This document shows, piece after piece, positions 11,844-22,795 of a stretch of DNA of 64,000 nucleotides. This stretch comes from Distichodus sexfasciatus (Eukaryota; Chordata; Actinopteri; Characiformes; Distichodontidae). The stretch covers positions 444,833 to 508,832 of the forward strand of contig JAVGVS010000162.1 of the NCBI GenBank assembly GCA_032718565.1, given 5' to 3'. The notes beneath the pieces were generated by a model. That model saw only the letters and a program-made list of their open reading frames with translations. It did not search any database and was not told the origin of the DNA. A program made the position numbers and the translations under genes. How positions within the stretch are numbered: the stretch's first letter is position 1; the number at the start of each line of letters is the position of its first letter.

Positions 11844-12855
11844 TTACATTTGCACATAGGACCCCTTGTTCGAAAGGAGCTTCTGAACTCTCCCATCCAT
11901 TGAATTTGTCAGGTTTTGGATGGTATCTGCTTCAATTGTTTTGCATGAGGACAGAATAGCCTCCCAGAGCTGTTGCTTAGATGTGAACTGCCTCCCACCA
12001 TCATAGACACACTTTTGATGATGCTCCAGAGGTTCTCAATAGGGTTGAGGTCAGGGGAGGATGGGGGCCACGCCATAAGTTTGTCCCCTTTTATGCCCAT
12101 AGCAGCCAGAGATGCAGATGTGTTCTTTGCAGCATGAGGCGGTGCATTATCATGCATGAAAATGATCTTGCTGCGGAATGCACGGTTCTTCTTTTTGAAC
12201 CATGGCAGGAAGTGCGCTTTGAGAAACTCCACATACTTTATGGATGTCATTTTTACCCCGTCAGGGATCCTAAAGGGGCCGACAATCTCTCTCCCCATGA
12301 TTCCAGCCCAAAACATTACTCCACCTCCTCCTTGTTGGCGCCGTAGCCTTGTTTGCATGGGGTGGCCATCAACCAGCCATCCACCACTCCATCCATCTGG
12401 ACCATCGAGGGTTGCACGGCACTCATCGGTGAACAAAACAGTTTTGAAGTCAGTCTTCATGTATTGTTTGGCCCACTGGAGCCGTTTCTGCTTGTGTGCA
12501 GTGGATAGGGGAGGTCGAAAGGATGGCTTACGCACAGCTGCAAACCTCTGGAGGACCCTGCATCTTGTTGTTCGGGGCACGTTGGAGGCACCAGCAGCTT
12601 CAAAAACTTGTCTGCTGCTAAGACAAGGCATTTTTGCAGCTGCTCTTTTAACCCGATGTAATTGCCTGTTGGAAAGAGTCCTTGATCTTCCCTTATCAGC
12701 ACGCACACGTGTGTGCTCTGAATCAGCTACATACTTCTTGATTGTGCGATGACGCGATGAAGTGTCTTGGCAATGTTGATTGTTGTCATGCCTTGACCTA
12801 AACACTCAACAATTTGTTGCTTCTCAGCAGCCGACAGGTCCTTTTTCTTTCCCAT
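11844..12855 (-). pseudogene. Tc1/mariner transposase, DD37E, two frameshifts
   Basis: The protein would cut and paste the surrounding element: N-terminal paired-like HTH DNA binding followed by a DDE catalytic domain. The natural start is the minus-strand ATG at 12855 (MGKKKDLSAAEKQQIVE...), and the natural stop is at 11844-11846. The frame shifts between about 12764 and 12740, within the HTH region. The long open piece 12805-11909 then carries FTDEC (first Asp), HDNAPPH (second Asp) and SPDLNPIENLW (Glu). Counting by eye, 91 residues separate the two Asp and 37 separate the second Asp from Glu, i.e. DD37E, unlike the DD34E of classical Tc1. A second frameshift follows directly after the NLWSIIK block (about 12000-12014); the remaining C-terminus is readable in another frame to the stop. 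All three catalytic residues are present, but the gene cannot make a full protein. Confidence 0.93.
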
Positions 12856-13096
12856 TTTGGTTGAAAATGTAGGCTGCTTAATAATGTGGGACAGCCTTCT
12901 TAAGTAGTGTTGCCTTTAATTGGACACACCTGCCAAACTAATTAGCACAGGTGTCTGCAATGGCTTTCAGTGATATAAAGAGCCCCGACACACATCACCA
13001 TCCATGAGTTCAACTGACAAACAAAAAAATTCTTACCTTATCACTCCTAAACACTTTTTGCATAATAATTTGGAACGCAGTGTAGTGTTGCTTTAA

Positions 13097-14261
13097 GTTA
13101 AGATTAATACTTGAATTGACGACATGAATGCACTGCATGAAGTAGGTGCATTTAAACATGTCAGGCAATACAGGAGGGTATTAAAATGCTATGTAATGCC
13201 TGTATATGTATCCTAGTGGCATTCAGGGGCAGGTGAGCATGCCTTCACAAATGACGTTTAGTTTATGAGCAATTATATGTCTTCTAAGAACAGACTCAGA
13301 TATTATTTAAATGCACAAAGAGGCATTTAATGCTTCCCTTGTTTCAACACTGGAGTTCAGTATCTTTTTGAGATGCAACACTAAATTGCTCTCTCTCACA
13401 CACACACCCAAACACACACACACACACACTTTGGATTAAAGCAGTGAGTCACTGTAGTGATAGTGTTTTGGAAAAATCAGTCTTTCTGTAAATCAAGGGG
13501 GGCGGGAAGAGAGAGAGAGATGCATGCTCTGGGTTGGAAGACTTTATTTAGGATTTGTCAGAACAGAGTAGCTAAAGCCTTTCCTTCACTCTGACATGGA
13601 TCAGAACCACTGGGAATTGGCACAAATTTGAGAAACAGAGAAATAAGTGCAAATCAAAAGAACTAAGAATGAATTTCTAACTCTTGGGAGTGCTTTTGGA
13701 ACAGTGAGCTGGTTTGACAGGGCACATTTTGGGAAACACTTTTGAAAATTCATGTTTGCGCACACAGTCTCTGTGAGCTCCAAAGCTTTTTAAAGCTTGC
13801 AGTTCATTTAATCAGCACAGAGTAAGTAGCTAGAAACAATATGTTAGCTTTTTATGTCTCTTTCTTCAAAAAGATAGAACTGAAGATGAAAGCTGGATAT
13901 TGATAATAGTACTGTGTTATACTCCACATAACCCCTCAGATTGTGAAAAGAAATCCAAATAATCCCCATTGGCCAATCTTTCCATTTGTCACTCTACAAA
14001 ACCCTTTTGCCAGTGTGTTTTTATTTTCTGGTTTTCTTTCTTTTTGAATGAGTGGTAGTAAAACTCTTTCATGAAATGTCTTCTGTTATTTTAATACAGC
14101 AGTAAAGTTGGATGTACTGCGTTGTGCTTGTACTATGCCTCACTCACACTCATCTTAAACTTAATGTAGATATAAAGAGACATAGTATATAGTATTTATA
14201 CTGAACAAACAAACAAGAGCAGCAAATAGGGTATATAAGGATCGAGTGGAAAAACTCCACT
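13097..14261. other. Intergenic DNA with CA-rich tract
   Basis: There is an interrupted (CA)n tract at about 13397-13430. Otherwise nothing was recognised. Confidence 0.4.
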
Positions 14262-14290
14262 CTAACCCTAACCCTAACCCTAACCCTAAC
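14262..14290 (+). repeat. Interstitial telomeric repeat (CCCTAA)n
   Basis: About 4.8 perfect CCCTAA units are present, the C-rich strand of the vertebrate telomere repeat. It is short and internal, so it reflects double-strand-break repair or telomerase action at an internal site, not a chromosome end. Confidence 0.9.
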
Positions 14291-14421
14291 CTCATGAGTC
14301 AAAAGCTGCTTCAGATGTCTGTTAATCCTCACCTTATCCTCTGGGTCCTCTCATTTCTGTCAGGCAGACAACTGAAAGTGAGAGTCAATGGCGAACTCAC
14401 CTCATCTTAGTGAACCTCTAG

Positions 14422-14740
14422 GTTTAGGCATCCTTCCAGCATCTGTGTCAGGGCCTTAAAAATAAAATTGACAAAACATATTACATTACTTCCATGTTTA
14501 AACATCAACCTAGAAAAAGGTTTAATTTTTTATTAAAATCCTAGGCTTAACTATTTCCTCAACCCTAACACTAGCTTAACCCTAGGGCTAAGCGTAACCC
14601 CAGGTTTAGCCTCTGTCTAGGCCTTAAAAATTACATTGTCAGAACATCACACCTTAAAGCATCGACCCAGAATGAGGTTTTAAGTCCTAGGCTTAACCAT
14701 TTTCTTAACCCTAATTCTAGGTTAACCCTAGGGCTAAGAT
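14422..14740 (+). repeat. Diverged tandem duplication rich in TTAACCCTA motifs
   Basis: Two successive blocks share the order GGTTTAG..., GGCCTTAAAAAT, then 'AGGTTTTAAGTCCTAGGCTTAAC' (imperfect), and TTAACCCTAGGGCTAAG. The first runs about 14422-14593 and the second about 14602-14739. CCCTAA/CCCTAG half-repeats recur throughout, so the block may have grown out of the neighbouring telomere-like tract or another CCTAA-rich repeat. Confidence 0.65.
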
Positions 14741-16582
14741 TTTTCATTGAATCCATTATCACCTTCAATATCACAGCCTGGTTTGGGGCATTGTCCAATG
14801 TTCATTGAAACATGAAAGTAACTGGACAAGAGCAGAAATCACTCATCTGCATATACAATAAATGTAAAAAGCAACATCACACTCTACACACCCAGTACTG
14901 CTTACCTCAGGCCACAGGTTCAGATCTCTCACCCTCGGGACTAACAGAGCACTGTCAAGCTTTGTGCCTGCATTTATAATACTACTGAATGGCTGAACCT
15001 CATGTGAACTCCCTTTTTAACACTTGGTCTCTATTAAGTATTATTAGAGAGTCTCAAAGTCTCAAATTATTTATTTATTAGTCGTAGATTGCATTTGTAA
15101 ACCACCATGTGTCTAATGTAGGCTGTTGGTGTTGTGTGTGTGCATGTGTGTGTGTGCGTGTGTGGTGTGTGAGTTCTTGGGTGGCTGTCCCTCCATATGT
15201 AAACTTCCTAACAGAAAAATAAAGTTCTTTGAATTGAGGATGGATAGTGTGTGTGTGTGTGTGTATGATGTTATGGTTTTAGTTCTCTAGACAGAGTTCT
15301 TTTCTCATTGCGGCGTAAGACAACACCACCCAAAGACCCAAACACACACACGACACTTACACAGACACATGTTTTTTTCCGTTTATTTTTGAAAAATACT
15401 ATAGCTTGTTTATTGCTAACTGTGGTTTTCTAGCAGTAAACATCAGAAGTATATATGGTCCCTTCAAAGCACTTAACATGTGAATTCACTCACTCACTCA
15501 AAGAACAACTACATAATAGGGTTCAAAATCCTATGTACTTTCCTATTGCAGCTGATAAAAGAGTAAGAACCAGTAAGCTGTGTGTGTGACTGTGTGAGTG
15601 AGTGTGAGAGAGAGAAAGGGCCCTGGCCTTCATGGCAGTGTGTAACAGATGGAAGTTGTGTGCTCATGGGTCCTGCCTTTCTCAGTGCAGGGTAGAGGGC
15701 TCCTTTGGTCCGGTCCTTAGCTGGAAATGGCAACCCTCCTGATAACTGGGCATCTTTGATCTGTATGGTCCCAGATCACCACTATTTTTTTGCATGTATG
15801 TTTGTGTACATGAATATTTGTATGGCCTGATGAGACCAAATGTAAGTATTCTTAATTTAGTACTTGAGCCAATTACAGCCTTGCTAACTTGAGGAAAACA
15901 CAAATACAGATACGTTACACCTTGACAAATTTGACAGGAGCCGGGCAACCAAAAGCTGCATCAACTGGAGCTACAGTGACAAATGTTTGTTTTCACAGTA
16001 GGTTTTGTCACCCAATGTTTCTAATTGATCATCTTTTTGTGATCATCAACATTAAATTACACCTTTACCTGCCTAAGGACATTGAAACTCTTACATACAT
16101 TGTGAAGGACCTTAATTCACCTCCTGTTTGTTCAAAAGAAAGAAGAAAAGCCCACATAAAAAGGACAAACATTTTACCGTAATTTACACTCATTAATCAC
16201 GGAAAGCAAAACAGCCCAAGGCGTGTCAAAGTGAGTGAGTGTCCCTGAACAACACAACACCACCAACCTGCCTTTCGTTTTCCCCAGAGAGACTGTGCAG
16301 CGGTTAAAAAGCCTGACAATGTTAAGTTAAAGTCACAGTGGAGGTCAATGGAATGCCACACAGACGGGTGGAGATGCTAAATATATCTGCAGTGTGGGAG
16401 TGAAGGATATAAGGTGTCCCTGCTGGTGCTCATTTGCAAGTTTGACGCGTCGAAGTTGGAAGGCTGCAGTCATCATACAGGTCGTCTCCCTCGCTCTCAC
16501 CGCAAGATGTTTTCCCCTCTTTGGTCTGCTTATTTACCTTCACTTTTGGACATTCTCTCACTCATGTCCATTCTCTCTCTGA

Positions 16583-16624
<42 letters not shown>

Positions 16625-17911
16625 CTCTCTAGTCCTCCTTCACTGTTTGTCTCCTCGCTGTCACTCACTCACTTGCTCTTGCTCTGACATTTACTGGCAT
16701 CTCTACAGATTCAGATATTTTTCCACTTTCTCTTTTCACAATAGCAGGTGTAACTTTTCTGGTTTTTCCCCCCTTTCCACTCCTAAGTGCAGGTCATACG
16801 GATCATGAGCAGCACCATTTGCCATAAGAGGGAGCAGGGGAGGAGAAAATGGAGAGAGAACATTCTACAATACATTTATAGTGCTATTTGTGAGGGAGGA
16901 GCTCTGCATCACACACTTCTGTCCACACTTTATAATTAAAAATTTAGCTCAGTTTCCAAAATTAGTATTCTACAACTGTTTCTCACTGACTGAAAAACGG
17001 TAAATGGTGTATAAGAAAAATCTTGCCTTAAGGGAGCCAGACATTTGCTGATTCTGTAATTAACCACATGTTAATTTGATGGAATGATACTACTGAGAGT
17101 CTTATCACCAAAGTCTCATAGTTTGGTCTTGTCTTGTAGTCGTTAACTTTCAGATTGGTTGTAACAATCCATTTTCTTTTAATAATTGTTGTTTTCAAAA
17201 AAGAAATGTTAAAGCATATTTAACTTAGTCAGGAAGCTCACTGGAAATGTGGGCTTCCATATATTTGCTTGTGATAAACAGCAGTGTAAAAAGAGGTTTA
17301 GCACTAACAAGGCTTTAGTCATCTTATGAATGTGCACTTTCAATACAGTCAAACTGAGACATCTAACTGAATTATGTTCAACAATCTCACCACCTGGCCC
17401 TAATTCTGATAAACTTCATTAGTTCCAGTTTGTCCTTTATCTTGCTAAAAATAAAGTCATGAGTATTTGTTAAAAATACCATATGCAGACAGCACAGTTC
17501 ATAAGTAACTCGACAGTAATGTTACTTTTGCTGACTTCACTCTGTACAATGAAACACTTTCCATTAGGTTGCAGCTCATATGCTGCATTTACATGTATTG
17601 GCTAAAAAACACAAAACTCTCAATTCCTTTAACACACTGCCATTTCAGGAGACCGTAAGTAAATGGACAGTTGGCTGCTCAGTGGATTCTTGGCCAGCTG
17701 TGTGTTGCCGCATCATTAATTTATGCACAGGGGAGCTAGTGAAAGGTCTGCAGTTGATACTAAATGCGGCATTTGCATCTGTTGTCTCACAACATCAAAT
17801 GTATCAATGACAGGAAAGCAGGCGAAGCTCTCAAAAATAAATTGCAATAATATTCAAAAGATTAAAGAATACATGTAAGAGAAATGGTTACTGATTAAAA
17901 CCATATTAGTA
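14741..17911. other. Intergenic DNA with TG and CT microsatellites
   Basis: Short (TG)n tracts occur near 15133-15175 and 15247-15264. 16290-16500 is repeat-free with balanced composition, a weak candidate for conserved non-coding DNA. No gene recognised. Confidence 0.35.
16572..16631. repeat. (CT)n microsatellite
   Basis: A nearly pure CT run, uninterrupted from about 16590 to 16621. Confidence 0.95.
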
Positions 17912-18130
17912 GGATCCCAACCCTGGGTAAGCGCCAACACACCACAGGGCACACACACTCACACAATCACACTCACATTCAAACCTTATGGGGCCAATTT
18001 AGAGTCGCCAATCAGTCTATAGGGCATGCTTTTGGACTGTGGGAGGAAACCGACTCGAACACGGGGAGAGCATGCAAACTCCATACAGAAGTGCCTTACT
18101 GCTAACCCAGGGCTCGAACCCAGGAGCTTT
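17912..18130 (-). mobile_element. SINE-A fragment
   Basis: It carries the body of the family (GCCAACACACCACAGGGCAC, CCTTATGGGGCCAATTTAGA, CTTTTGGACTGTGGGAGGAA) and the B-box-like CTCGAACCCAGG. Both the far tail and the extreme head are missing. No target duplication was seen. Confidence 0.75.
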
Positions 18131-18516
18131 TCTTTCTGTCACAGCATTATAACATGTGCTTATTTTTACTCATTTTTGTAATTACTAATGATGTATTTAA
18201 AATGAATCATCTACCACCTTTTCATTTGTGCAGTATTGAAAGTCTTACTATTTATGTGTTTTCTAATGGGACCTGTAAGGGTATTACTAACAAACTTAGT
18301 TGCTTGGCAGCTCTTGTTTTACGTCAGAAGAATATGTTTTCTTAGTGGACTGCAAAGCAGTGAATTGCAGTTGTCTAGATAATACCATCAGTCAAATGCT
18401 GTAAATAAAAGAGAAACATCTTAATAACAGCAAAGATTCCCTATCAGTCTATACCTTCAATTCCAACTTTGCAATAACCAGGGCAGTTTAAATAAATGAG
18501 ATGCTCATGACGCATA

Positions 18517-18640
18517 GGGCTGGTTTCTTGCTCATGGGTTAAGCCTAGTCTTGGACTAAGTTGTAGTAATTGTAGATTTTCCATTCAAACTCAAAACTAC
18601 TCTAGGACTACACTTTATCCTTGAATGGGAAATTTGGCCC
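18517..18640. mobile_element. 125-bp palindromic MITE (Harbinger-like), copy 1
   Basis: The ends are GGGCTGGTTTC and inverted GAAATTTGGCCC, enclosing GGTTAAGCCTAGTCTTGGAC and its partly inverted partner. Length and sequence match the copies at 22332, 22671 and 47948. The flanking trinucleotides are ATA and ATC, so the target duplication has decayed in this copy. Confidence 0.7.
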
Positions 18641-18649
18641 ATCATGTCT

Positions 18650-19050
18650 GCTACAATATTTGCACAGTTTTTGCACTGATGCTACATATTTGCACAACTA
18701 TTGAACCTTGCTGAACTGAACATATCACTGATTGCATTTTCTCACTGCACAATGTATTGAAAGTATTGCACAGACTGTAGTTCTCCACTGCTGTTACAAT
18801 ATATGCACATACTAGAACCGACTTAAATGTTAGCTCAGACTTCTAATTGTTTCTTTCTACTTCTTTCTACTTTTAGTTCAAAGTTCATATTTTATATTCC
18901 ACTACTAGCTTAATTGCATATTTTTTTAATAATATGTATGTACTGCTTATTCTACGTGTCTTATTTGTTCTTTATTCTTTGCACTGTTAAAACTGGAGCC
19001 ACATCATCTTGTCTCTCTGTGTACTTGTACAGTATATAACAGCGACAACA
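18650..19050 (+). mobile_element. LINE 3' UTR fragment (CR1/L2-like)
   Basis: The TTGCACA-rich UTR ends with CTTATTTGTTCTTTATTCTT, GTTAAAACTGGAGCC and TCTCTGTGTACTTGTACAGT, then a tail of short A-rich units. The same order (CTTATTTGTTCTCTGTTCCT, GTTAAAACTGGCAC, TCTCTGTATACCTTTA) occurs at 47855-48125. No coding part remains. Confidence 0.6.
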
Positions 19051-19252
19051 ACTCATAAAAGAACAGCAAACTTTACATTTTATACTCACAGCCACATATT
19101 ACAACGTCAGTGAATGGGAAAAAGTGATGTGGTCTCTTATGTTTTTTCCCCGGAGCTGAATATTTTATGGTTTTTATTAAAGTATCTCAAATTGGGCCCT
19201 TGGGTTAGTGTACTAGTACTGTAAACAATGCCACAGAAAAAATCAAAAATAG

Positions 19253-19400
19253 TTAGTACGGGTGGTGGTGGCCTAATGGTATGATACTCACCTCTGGGTT
19301 TAAATCCTACTTCCAGCACCACCATGGGCCCCTAACAAGACCCTGAACTGCAAGTTGATTAGGTCCATTAGGTATAACTGGTCATAAGGTTACTTTGACC
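19253..19400 (+). mobile_element. SINE-C copy: tRNA-like head
   Basis: TGGCCTAATGGT fits a Pol III A box, and GGGTTTAAATCC about 20 bp downstream approximates a B box (consensus GGTTCRANNCC). A SINE-tail-like phrase (CCTAACAAGACCCTGAACTG) follows. It lacks a clean cloverleaf and 3' end, so it is a tRNA-derived SINE, not a tRNA gene. A relative lies at 42508-42620. Confidence 0.55.
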
Positions 19401-19797
19401 AAAACAGGTTTCTTTTTCATTTGAAATCTTATATCAATTGTACAAATATGGCAAATATAAATAGGCATATTTAAATGTGTAGCCTCCTACATATTTGCTA
19501 TGTAACATCATTAAATGTAACCAAGTTTCTTTCCTACAGCCATTCAGTGCATAATTGCTCCATATCTTCTCTATATATGTTCTCTACAGCAGCAAAGCTT
19601 CTGAGATGTGCTTTTGCAAATACTGTTTGAAACTTACTGACTGACTTTGTTTTGAGAAGGAGTAAGACACACTTCACAGCAAAACAATAGTTTGATTAAT
19701 AACATGCTCAATTTGCTAGATATTTAAATAGATTTTTTAGATTAACCGTTTGTATATTAAATCGATCAATTAATAATGAACTATTGATTCATTTATG

Positions 19798-19848
19798 GGC
19801 GGCACGGTGGCACAGTGGTTAGCGCTGCCGATTCACAGCGAGAAGGTA
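19798..19848 (+). mobile_element. SINE-A head fragment
   Basis: GGCGGCACGGTGGCACAGTG followed by GTTAGCGCTGCC and CACAGCGAGAAGG is the family head. The body is absent. Confidence 0.75.
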
Positions 19849-20344
19849 TAGAATAGTTAATAAATTAATTTACATGTCAATCTCTATATAACAGAAAAAT
19901 AGGTGGTAAATATTGTGTCGCTGATGGTGAAGAAAAAGCTAGACAATGTACAATATTACATTTTGCAGGGGCTGAGAGAGAGAGAAGGGGGAGAAGGAGA
20001 GACAGGCAGACAGACAGAAAGAGTGTTTTATGGATGTGGAAGATGTGTTCTGATGAGTTTCACATACAAATGAGACTTCACACATTCACTTACATACAAA
20101 TGAACAAAATGACGACTAACCATCATAAGGTCAGCCCTGTTAGGGTGTCAGTGTGGGGTGAAATAAATAATTGTATGGCTACAAAAAAACTCCAACAGAC
20201 TTTAATTACCACAGTAATGGAGCTGGGACTCCCATTCGTCTTCCTCTAATTTGAAACCTGGTACGTGACCGTATGTAGTAGAGATTTACAAGAGCTCACA
20301 TGGCATTTGCTGATTTATTAGTCTTGAAATGTACACATGTGGGT

Positions 20345-20367
20345 ACACACACACACACACACACACA
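20345..20367. repeat. (AC)n microsatellite
   Basis: About eleven AC units, followed after a short break by a few more. Confidence 0.95.
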
Positions 20368-20597
20368 TGCACACACACAGATACCTTTGTGCTTCTTTTG
20401 GACAATAAAAGTTTGTGTCGCTGAAAGGTTATAAGTAAAAATGACCCTCTTGACAATACATTAGTGTATCCAGACACACACTTTCCAGCAGTCTTTGAGG
20501 AGACATAGGATTTTTAAATAAAAACGCAATACAAATAGCTATATAAACAGCATCAATACTTTTCAAGGCAAGGTGCAATAATACAATAATACACAGG

Positions 20598-20605
20598 CAG
20601 AGAGA

Positions 20606-20655
<50 letters not shown>
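20598..20655. repeat. (GA)n microsatellite
   Basis: A GA run with occasional AAAG interruptions, purest at its right end. Confidence 0.95.
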
Positions 20656-20656
<1 letters not shown>

Positions 20657-21114
20657 AAACAAATGCAGATAAGAAGAAAATCTAAGCCAAGCATTACATC
20701 AGAAGTAGGAACTGGACTTCAAGGCCAAAACCTTGAAGTTTATCAGCTTTCTCAGCTTTTCCTGCTTGAAAGCCAAGCTCTAAATGGCACACAGACATGT
20801 GAAAACTACATAAGAGAGCAGTAAAGTTTGACCAAACCCCAAACGGTAGTCCAGCACTGTAGCCAGACCTGTTTGGGAATAACAATTAAGTATAATAGTG
20901 TTAAGGAAGTACATTATAGTTTTGAAGAACTTTTGTAAAGATAGTTAATACAAGCCTAAACCCCAAATGAAATACAATACATAGAAGAGGTTAGATTGAG
21001 CCTCCTCGGTGGATATTTTGCATTTTTAAGCAGTCAGTGTAGGAACAAATCAAGTTAATAAGTTTCCTGTGGATACAGTAAACACTAGATTAATTGAGAT
21101 TAAATTTAACAACA

Positions 21115-21443
21115 ATGTTGTTGTTTGGGACTTACAGTGAGAAGGCCCTTAAATCGATCCCCAGGTCGGCCGTAGGGCCTTTCTGTGTGGGTTTCCGCCA
21201 GGGGCTCTGGTTTCTTCCCACAGTCCAAAAGCATTCGCTGTAAGTGAACTGGCGACTCTAAATTGGCCCCATAAGGTGTGAGTGAGAGTGTGATTGTGTG
21301 TGCCCTGTGGTGTGCTGGTGCCTGCCCAAGTTTGGTCCCCATCTTGTGCCTGTAAGTTCCTGGGATAGTCTCCGGTCCCCCCATGACCCTGGTTGGGATT
21401 AAGCGGTTCAGATAATGAATGAATGAATAAATGCTGTTGTTTG
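21115..21443 (+). mobile_element. SINE-A, 5'-truncated copy with 13-bp target duplication
   Basis: The body 21128-21430 starts within the head (CTTACAGTGAGAAGG) and runs through the B-box-like AATCGATCCCC to GGATTAAGCGGTTCAGATAA and a (TGAA)n tail. It is flanked by ATGTTGTTGTTTG (21115-21127) and ATGCTGTTGTTTG (21431-21443), 12 of 13 identical. This is direct evidence for insertion by target-primed reverse transcription. Confidence 0.9.
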
Positions 21444-22331
21444 CCAACCTGTTTAGAATTTGACCTGAAAATTTCTACAAAAGTACCACTACAATTAAGT
21501 CGGTTTGATGCAGTGATAGAGAGTATGGTCTCATCTTATGTGATGCACAGGACAGGACAAAATACTTATGTAATCTGTTCCAGAAAAATCTGCCAAGAAA
21601 CAGAGCTACTTAATACCGACTGTATAGTAAGTTTGCAGTGGAAAAACCCACAATACCCACAACCAGTAAAAGCATATTGTGCCACACCACACAGTGGAAA
21701 AAGACAATATGATGTTTCTCACATCTCTCTAGTTGAATCTGGAACAAATTCCTTACAACTGATTTATTCTGCTCTTCTCTCAAACCCTCAAACACACCGC
21801 ACCTCCTTAGCCTATGCACTACAGGATTAATTGTTTTCATTTTCTCCAATCTAGTCCCACTTCCAGCTGCTATGAGCAATGGGGACAACGGAGTCTATAA
21901 TTGCTCCATTCCATCATGAGAACAGGGGTTTCCTCCCTTACATCATGGGAGACCATATTATGATTTAATGGGGGGTTGATGCACATTATGGGGAATTATA
22001 GTGCAGGTCATATAAATAAATCATCCTGATAATATTGGTTTATTGACAGTGCTTTGATGCTGAGCTGAGTCCTTTGAGGAGGAGATGTTTTGATGAGGTT
22101 ACAATTGTTTTTTATTACCAAGCTTATTTGCATATGATTACAAAATCAATTGTAGACTTTAATCACATATGTTTTTAGCTGATTTTTTGAAGGTTTTAGG
22201 GATGCACTAATGCCAATATCTGGTGTTCTTAGAAAAAAATTGCTACTCCTATAATATAATTATTGAAAAATGCTATATTTATTTGCTTTGTTTAAGTTTT
22301 TTTATCAGCAAAAAATGTGTTTGACTATTTA
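21444..22331. other. Single-copy DNA, nothing recognised
   Basis: A 135-codon forward frame covers 21423-21830, but it begins in the SINE tail, has no recognised domain, and looks fortuitous. Confidence 0.4.
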
Positions 22332-22456
22332 GGGCCAATTTCTCAGTCAAGGATTAAGTCTAGTCTTAGGTTAGCTTGCAGTTTGAATGGTAAATCTCCA
22401 TTGGTACTACAACTTAGTCCAAGACTAGGCTTAATCCATAAGCAAGAAACCAGCCT
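22332..22456. mobile_element. 125-bp palindromic MITE, copy 2
   Basis: Exactly 125 bp, GGGCCAATTTCTCAG ... AAGAAACCAGCCT, flanked by TTA (22329-22331 and 22457-22459). A 3-bp TTA/TAA target duplication and long inverted repeats are typical of PIF/Harbinger MITEs. Confidence 0.85.
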
Positions 22457-22670
22457 TTAGTTGGCTAACTGGTACAAAAACAGACTGATTACTTAAACAG
22501 TTAGTTAATTAACAAATTAACAAAATTCTAAGTGCGCAGCGGACGAGAGCAAAATCTCTTGTCTTTATGTGCTCAGATCGTTTGGGGTGTACTACCAAGG
22601 GCAAGATGTTGAAATAATCAGACGTTAGTGGTGCAATCCCTGCAAAATTGAAGGATTTAGGGAACATTAA

Positions 22671-22795
22671 GGGGTGGTTTCCTGAACATGGGTTAAGCCT
22701 AGTCTTGGACTAAATTGCAGATATGGCGGAGATTCACCACTGAAAGTCAAAAATAGCCTTGGCTTAGGCTTGATCTTTGTCTGGGAAACTGGCCA
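22671..22795. mobile_element. 125-bp palindromic MITE, copy 3
   Basis: Exactly 125 bp, GGGGTGGTTTCCTGAACATG ... CTGGGAAACTGGCCA, flanked by TAA on both sides (22668-22670 and 22796-22798). It lies only 214 bp from copy 2. Confidence 0.85.

Larger units (their letters stand above)
11496..13082 (-). mobile_element. Tc1/mariner element (DD37E type), inserted in the TTAA element
   Basis: The 1,587-bp element starts CACTGCGTTTCAAATTATTA at 11496 and ends with the inverted counterpart TAATTTGGAACGCAGTG at 13082, giving terminal inverted repeats of about 27 bp with one mismatch. TA dinucleotides at 11494-11495 and 13083-13084 are the target duplication. The element at 51233-52134 shows the unoccupied site (CAATATGTAAG, with one TA), which fixes both edges. 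Inside the left end, a second copy of the terminal motif (TTCCAAATTATTATGCAC, from 11686) lies about 180 bp in, as in IR/DR-type Tc1 ends. The right end shows no such copy. Confidence 0.95.
10227..13096. mobile_element. TTAA-bounded non-autonomous DNA element, copy 1 (interrupted by Tc1)
   Basis: The termini are TTAAAGCAACACTATGTA at the left and the inverted ...TAGTGTTGCTTTAA at the right, so each end abuts TTAA. A second copy in the opposite orientation lies at 51233-52134, with the same ends and the same internal blocks. Those blocks include CCTGAGGACATT / CTGTCGTAAAATCTGTGTCA-type sequence near the right end and a 'GAGGAGACAAAGAAAAG' block near the left. Removing the Tc1 element and one TA leaves about 1,280 bp. 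Copy 2 lacks roughly 300 bp corresponding to about 10927-11230. TTAA targets are typical of piggyBac elements, but the inner terminal bases (AGCAACAC) are not the usual CCY, so the superfamily is open. No transposase for this element is visible. Confidence 0.85.
19849..21114. other. Intergenic DNA with microsatellites
   Basis: Only simple repeats (listed separately) were recognised. Confidence 0.4.

Noticed and set aside
12156..12752. 198-codon plus-strand frame across the Tc1 element
   Set aside because: It is the antisense shadow of the transposase; the opposite strand carries the DDE motifs.
19253..19330. tRNA gene (A and B boxes present)
   Set aside because: No acceptor stem or T-arm pairing; SINE tail phrase follows, so it is a tRNA-derived SINE. 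The same applies to 42508-42560 and 61050-61110.
21423..21830. 135-codon forward frame
   Set aside because: It starts within the SINE tail and its target duplication; no recognised domain.
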